DNA from: an uncultured Clostridia bacterium
GTDB lineage: Bacteria; Bacillota; Clostridia; Oscillospirales; Ruminococcaceae
DNA: 64,000 nucleotides
Assembly: GCA_947631995.1 (NCBI GenBank)
Contig: CANRNT010000005.1
Span: 1 to 64,000 of the forward strand
Reading direction: 5' to 3'
The position numbers and the translations under genes were made by a program. The notes under the pieces are model-generated. The model saw nothing but the letters and a program-made list of their open reading frames with translations. It was not told the DNA's origin and ran no database searches. This document shows positions 61,409-64,000 of the stretch, one piece after another; position 1 is the stretch's first letter; each line of letters starts with the position of its first letter.

Positions 61409-63559
61409 TTATTTAGTGGTTTTCTTCTTCTTTGACAGAGCGAACAGGACTACCGCGAGGGCAACTATGCAACCGCCTGCTATGTAGTAGATATACACGC
61501 CTATGCCGCCCGTCGAAGGAAGATCGGTGTACTTGAAGTTAACAACGGTAAAATTTTCAATGCCTGCATTTTCTGTATTTACACTATTCTTAACTACACT
61601 TTGTGAAACGCTAACCGTTTCGTCAGCAGAGAAGCCGGCTGTTTCAGTAACAGATCCAATTTTTCCGGTGTATTCATCAGATACAATTTCAGCATTAATT
61701 GTAAATGTAATAGGTTCAATAAATGCGTAGTCGCCATCATCGCCGGGGGTCTTGATCTCTACTAAAGTATACTCAACATCGGCGTCAAGACCGGTTATGT
61801 TCAATTTACCGTATTCATCTGTTTCCATTTCAATGCCGGTTGCACTAGCTTTTTCAAGAGCATCTCTTAATGTTTTACCGTCAGTTCCAGTTATTGTAAT
61901 CTTCTCCGCACCTGACCATGTATCAATAGCATAGTGACCATCAACTGTAGTTACCTTGGCATACTCATATGTATTTTCAGGGTCTTCTACCTTACGAAGA
62001 ATAGCAAACTGTGCTCCTTCAAGTTTAGTTTCAGTTTCCGTCTTAATGAAATCTGCCGCATCTATTTTGGTGATATCAAGACCAAAAGTATAAACTGTTG
62101 CAATTTGTTTTGTAGTACTATCAAAATCATTATAAGCCTGCGGGTTATTGGAATATTTAAGCTGCGCTGTATTCTTATTTCCTTTAATATCCTTAGCACC
62201 TTCTGTTTCTCCAGCAGGATCTACAACCGCATGTTCATTGACCTCAGCAGTATAAGTAATATATATCTCGGAAGATTTATTATCTTTAGCATTATAACCA
62301 AGAGTATATGTACTATTAATCAATATTTCTTTAAGACAAGGGAACGACACCGTTAATGTATTACTATCTTCATCGTATGTTTCAGTATATGCTGTAGAGA
62401 CAGTACCATGAGTATGCGTACCATCACTATTTATAGATTCTTTAGAAATAGTATAAGTAGTACTCTCGTCCCATACATCTCCATTCCAAACGCCTTTTAC
62501 CTCTACCTTTACATATGTATCTACACCAGTTGCATTTAATGTCAAGCCTTTGCTCAAAGTATCGGTAAAAGTATATTGATAGCCAAGAGTATACGCATCA
62601 TAGTTGCTGGGCAAAGTACCTGTTAGTTTGAATGTTACCTCATCGCCAACTCCTGCAACAGTAGTATCTTTTTCAGTTTTAGTAGTATCATCGCGAACAA
62701 TTTTCTTTTCAAGAGTAGGAACATCTTCTTTAAGAACCTGCGTTATATCGTTTACAACAAACAACATACGCGCAGAATAAGCCTCTCCCTCAGCTTCAAT
62801 ATCTGTACGGTCAAGGATCATATAATAGCCGCTTTCAGGAACCTTGATTTCATAGTTTCCAGCAGCATTTTTGGCGCTTTTATAATACTGCTTAACAAAA
62901 CCCTTATTATTTGTCTCAACTCCACTACCACTATAGTTTTCGCCATATCCTCCAAGGATATCTGCAAAAGCCTGCAGCCATTCATGATCAGTATGTCCAG
63001 CTATTACCTCGGCAACTTCTGTAGCTAGCCTGTCAAAATTAACATTGCTATTAGTATAATCACTTGTTGATAAATAAAATCTATCTGCAAGACGAGTTCC
63101 ACTTACAAAATCTTCAAAGCCTTTAAAATTTGCAAAAGCAGATGCATATTCGTTATCTAATCCTTTATAAGGAGCCGCCAATGCTTTAACAAAAGCAACT
63201 ATATTATCTTGCCAAGGAGCAGAATTTACTTTACCAAAAGCATTACCCCATTTAATATCTGATATTGGGAGTTTGGTTCCCTTAGAACCGGGATCTGTAA
63301 ATGGGTCATCTTCATCAGGATAACCGTCCTCATCTTCTTCCGGAACAGTACCTGTAAAGATCTGATACGCGCCATATTCTGCCCCAGTATCAACAGTAAC
63401 ATCAGCAGGCTTTGTCAAAGTAATAGTATACTTTTCAGCTTCGCCTGTGATTTCTGTGTCACTATTACGATGCTGATGTGCCGACGCCGATATTACCGAG
63501 GTCATAAGCAAGGCTGTTGCTGCTGCGACGCTCAGCACTCTTTTAAACAAGTTTTTCAT
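61409..63559 (-). CDS. Major pilin, isopeptide-forming LPxTG shaft protein
   Basis: A 716-residue pilin. The signal peptide starts MKNLFKRVLSVAAATALLMT and ends around ISASA. An N-terminal domain ends with the probable pilin-lysine region (FVVNDITQVLKEDVPTLEKK). A fimbrial D2 isopeptide domain follows (VAGVGDEVTFKLTGTLPSNY to HAVVDPAGE), then a SpaA/Cna-B domain (GLDITKIDAADF, with the E-box EYTLVEIKTPG). It ends with LPSTGG, a hydrophobic helix and a KKKKTTK tail. The central part is clearly AT-richer than the two ends. ATG 63557-63559 is chosen for the signal peptide; SD GGAAGGA is 12 nt away, so an ATG at 63571 cannot be excluded. Confidence 0.92.
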   Translation of the reverse strand: MKNLFKRVLSVAAATALLMTSVISASAHQHRNSDTEITGEAEKYTITLTKPADVTVDTGAEYGAYQIFTGTVPEEDEDGYPDEDDPFTDPGSKGTKLPISDIKWGNAFGKVNSAPWQDNIVAFVKALAAPYKGLDNEYASAFANFKGFEDFVSGTRLADRFYLSTSDYTNSNVNFDRLATEVAEVIAGHTDHEWLQAFADILGGYGENYSGSGVETNNKGFVKQYYKSAKNAAGNYEIKVPESGYYMILDRTDIEAEGEAYSARMLFVVNDITQVLKEDVPTLEKKIVRDDTTKTEKDTTVAGVGDEVTFKLTGTLPSNYDAYTLGYQYTFTDTLSKGLTLNATGVDTYVKVEVKGVWNGDVWDESTTYTISKESINSDGTHTHGTVSTAYTETYDEDSNTLTVSFPCLKEILINSTYTLGYNAKDNKSSEIYITYTAEVNEHAVVDPAGETEGAKDIKGNKNTAQLKYSNNPQAYNDFDSTTKQIATVYTFGLDITKIDAADFIKTETETKLEGAQFAILRKVEDPENTYEYAKVTTVDGHYAIDTWSGAEKITITGTDGKTLRDALEKASATGIEMETDEYGKLNITGLDADVEYTLVEIKTPGDDGDYAFIEPITFTINAEIVSDEYTGKIGSVTETAGFSADETVSVSQSVVKNSVNTENAGIENFTVVNFKYTDLPSTGGIGVYIYYIAGGCIVALAVVLFALSKKKKTTK

Positions 63560-63611
63560 GTACAAAATCATTCCTTCCATGCAAAATAATTTACACATAA
63601 AATGTTCTGTA

Positions 63612-63619
63612 CCCCCCCC
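63612..63619. promoter_or_regulatory. Eight-base homopolymer (G8 on the minus strand) upstream of the major pilin gene
   Basis: In the 113-bp gap between signal peptidase and pilin genes the minus strand reads TTTC-G8-TACAG, about 55 nt before the pilin start. It lies in the presumed leader downstream of a weak promoter-like pair (TTGACC, 17 bp, ATAAAT) near 63649-63677. Confidence 0.5.
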
Positions 63620-63672
63620 GAAACATATGTTCTCGCATGGGGAGGCAATTTATTTTGTCCCACTTTGTTGGG

Positions 63673-64000
63673 TCAATCTATCGTCCCAAAGCTTGGGAGC
63701 GGTAGCACACAGAACAAAAGCTTTCCGACTACCTGCTCGGTACTTACCATACCGATAACACTATTGCGCGAATCTATTGAAGTTTTTCTGTTATCGCCCA
63801 GAACGAAATAGCTTCCGTCAGGCACTATAACGGGAAACTCAATGTCGCACTCGCCTATGCTCTTGCTCTTGAGGTACGGTTCGTCGATCATTTCGCCGTT
63901 GACAAACACCGTACCGTCTTTGTCGATATTGATCTCATCGCCGCTGACTCCGATCACGCGCTTGCACAAGATTCGACCGCCCATATAAAATGCACATATA
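63673..64000 (-). CDS. Signal peptidase I (partial, 5' end outside the window)
   Basis: The last 109 residues of a type I signal peptidase. The catalytic Lys region is CKRVIGVSGDEI, followed by VFVNGEMIDEPYL and the conserved VLGDNRKTSIDSRNSVIGMV. The frame runs open to the window edge, so the serine box is not seen and the apparent Met at 63984 is internal. Its place at the head of a pilus cluster suggests a peptidase dedicated to pilin precursors. Confidence 0.93.
   Translation of the reverse strand, partial: ICAFYMGGRILCKRVIGVSGDEINIDKDGTVFVNGEMIDEPYLKSKSIGECDIEFPVIVPDGSYFVLGDNRKTSIDSRNSVIGMVSTEQVVGKLLFCVLPLPSFGTID

Noticed and set aside
1-64000. CRISPR arrays, transposase genes, prophage or integrase genes
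   Set aside because: No regularly spaced direct repeats, transposase motifs or phage structural genes were found on either strand.

Overview
The window looks like the chromosome of a Gram-positive gut anaerobe of the class Clostridia, most probably Ruminococcus or a near relative in the Oscillospiraceae. Several things point there. The gene order yicC-remA-gmk-rpoZ-priA-def-fmt-rsmB-rlmN-prpC-prkC-rsgA is the classic Firmicutes block. A tRNA-Trp T-box controls the trp operon. A SpoVM microprotein and a YlmC/YmxH-like protein indicate a sporulation programme. There is a bile salt hydrolase-type enzyme and a sortase-built pilus. Base composition is moderate (mid-40s % GC by eye), and most promoters are SigA-type with a 17-bp spacer. 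No rRNA, CRISPR array, prophage or transposase gene is visible.

Layout. 1-8.2 kb holds envelope and export genes: a large acyltransferase-CapA-SGNH fusion, a MATE exporter coupled to a GrpB-pyrophosphatase-like fusion, and an orphan FtsX-type permease. 8.3-15.1 kb is a complete trpEGDCFBA operon with its T-box leader. 15.1-18.2 kb carries a 40-residue membrane microprotein and a two-gene unit of a diguanylate cyclase and a solute-binding lipoprotein. 18.3-22.1 kb has rpsB-tsf, a PRC-barrel protein, an FkbM methyltransferase and tRNA-Ser(GGA), whose 3' flank carries a MITE-like, highly self-complementary repeat. 22.1-27.5 kb is an aroBAC operon with a phosphatase, a membrane protein and DUF4364. 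27.7-30.2 kb has a family-3 beta-glucosidase and spoVM on the + strand.

30.2-43.5 kb is the long minus-strand housekeeping superoperon from yicC down to rsgA. 43.6-46.3 kb has glmS and a divergent HD-domain gene. 46.4-52.6 kb is the operon rarA-DUF951-prfA-tsaC-coaE-transglycosylase-aminopeptidase. 52.7-53.5 kb is a gene-free island packed with inverted repeats: a rod-like structure next to rarA, one long hairpin, and six consecutive perfect hairpins. 53.6-58.9 kb has glyA, an unknown small gene, an S1-domain protein, an operon of choloylglycine hydrolase, GNAT and PNPOx genes, and a small heat-shock protein. 58.9-64.0 kb is a pilus cluster: signal peptidase I (cut by the window end), major pilin, class C sortase, minor pilin, second sortase.

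The strongest candidates for something undescribed are the non-coding island at 52.7-53.4 kb, the repeat abutting tRNA-Ser, the cyclase/binding-protein pair, and the three-domain envelope fusion. Starts were chosen by Shine-Dalgarno spacing wherever the longest reading frame was implausible; all functional calls are from motif reading, not database searches.
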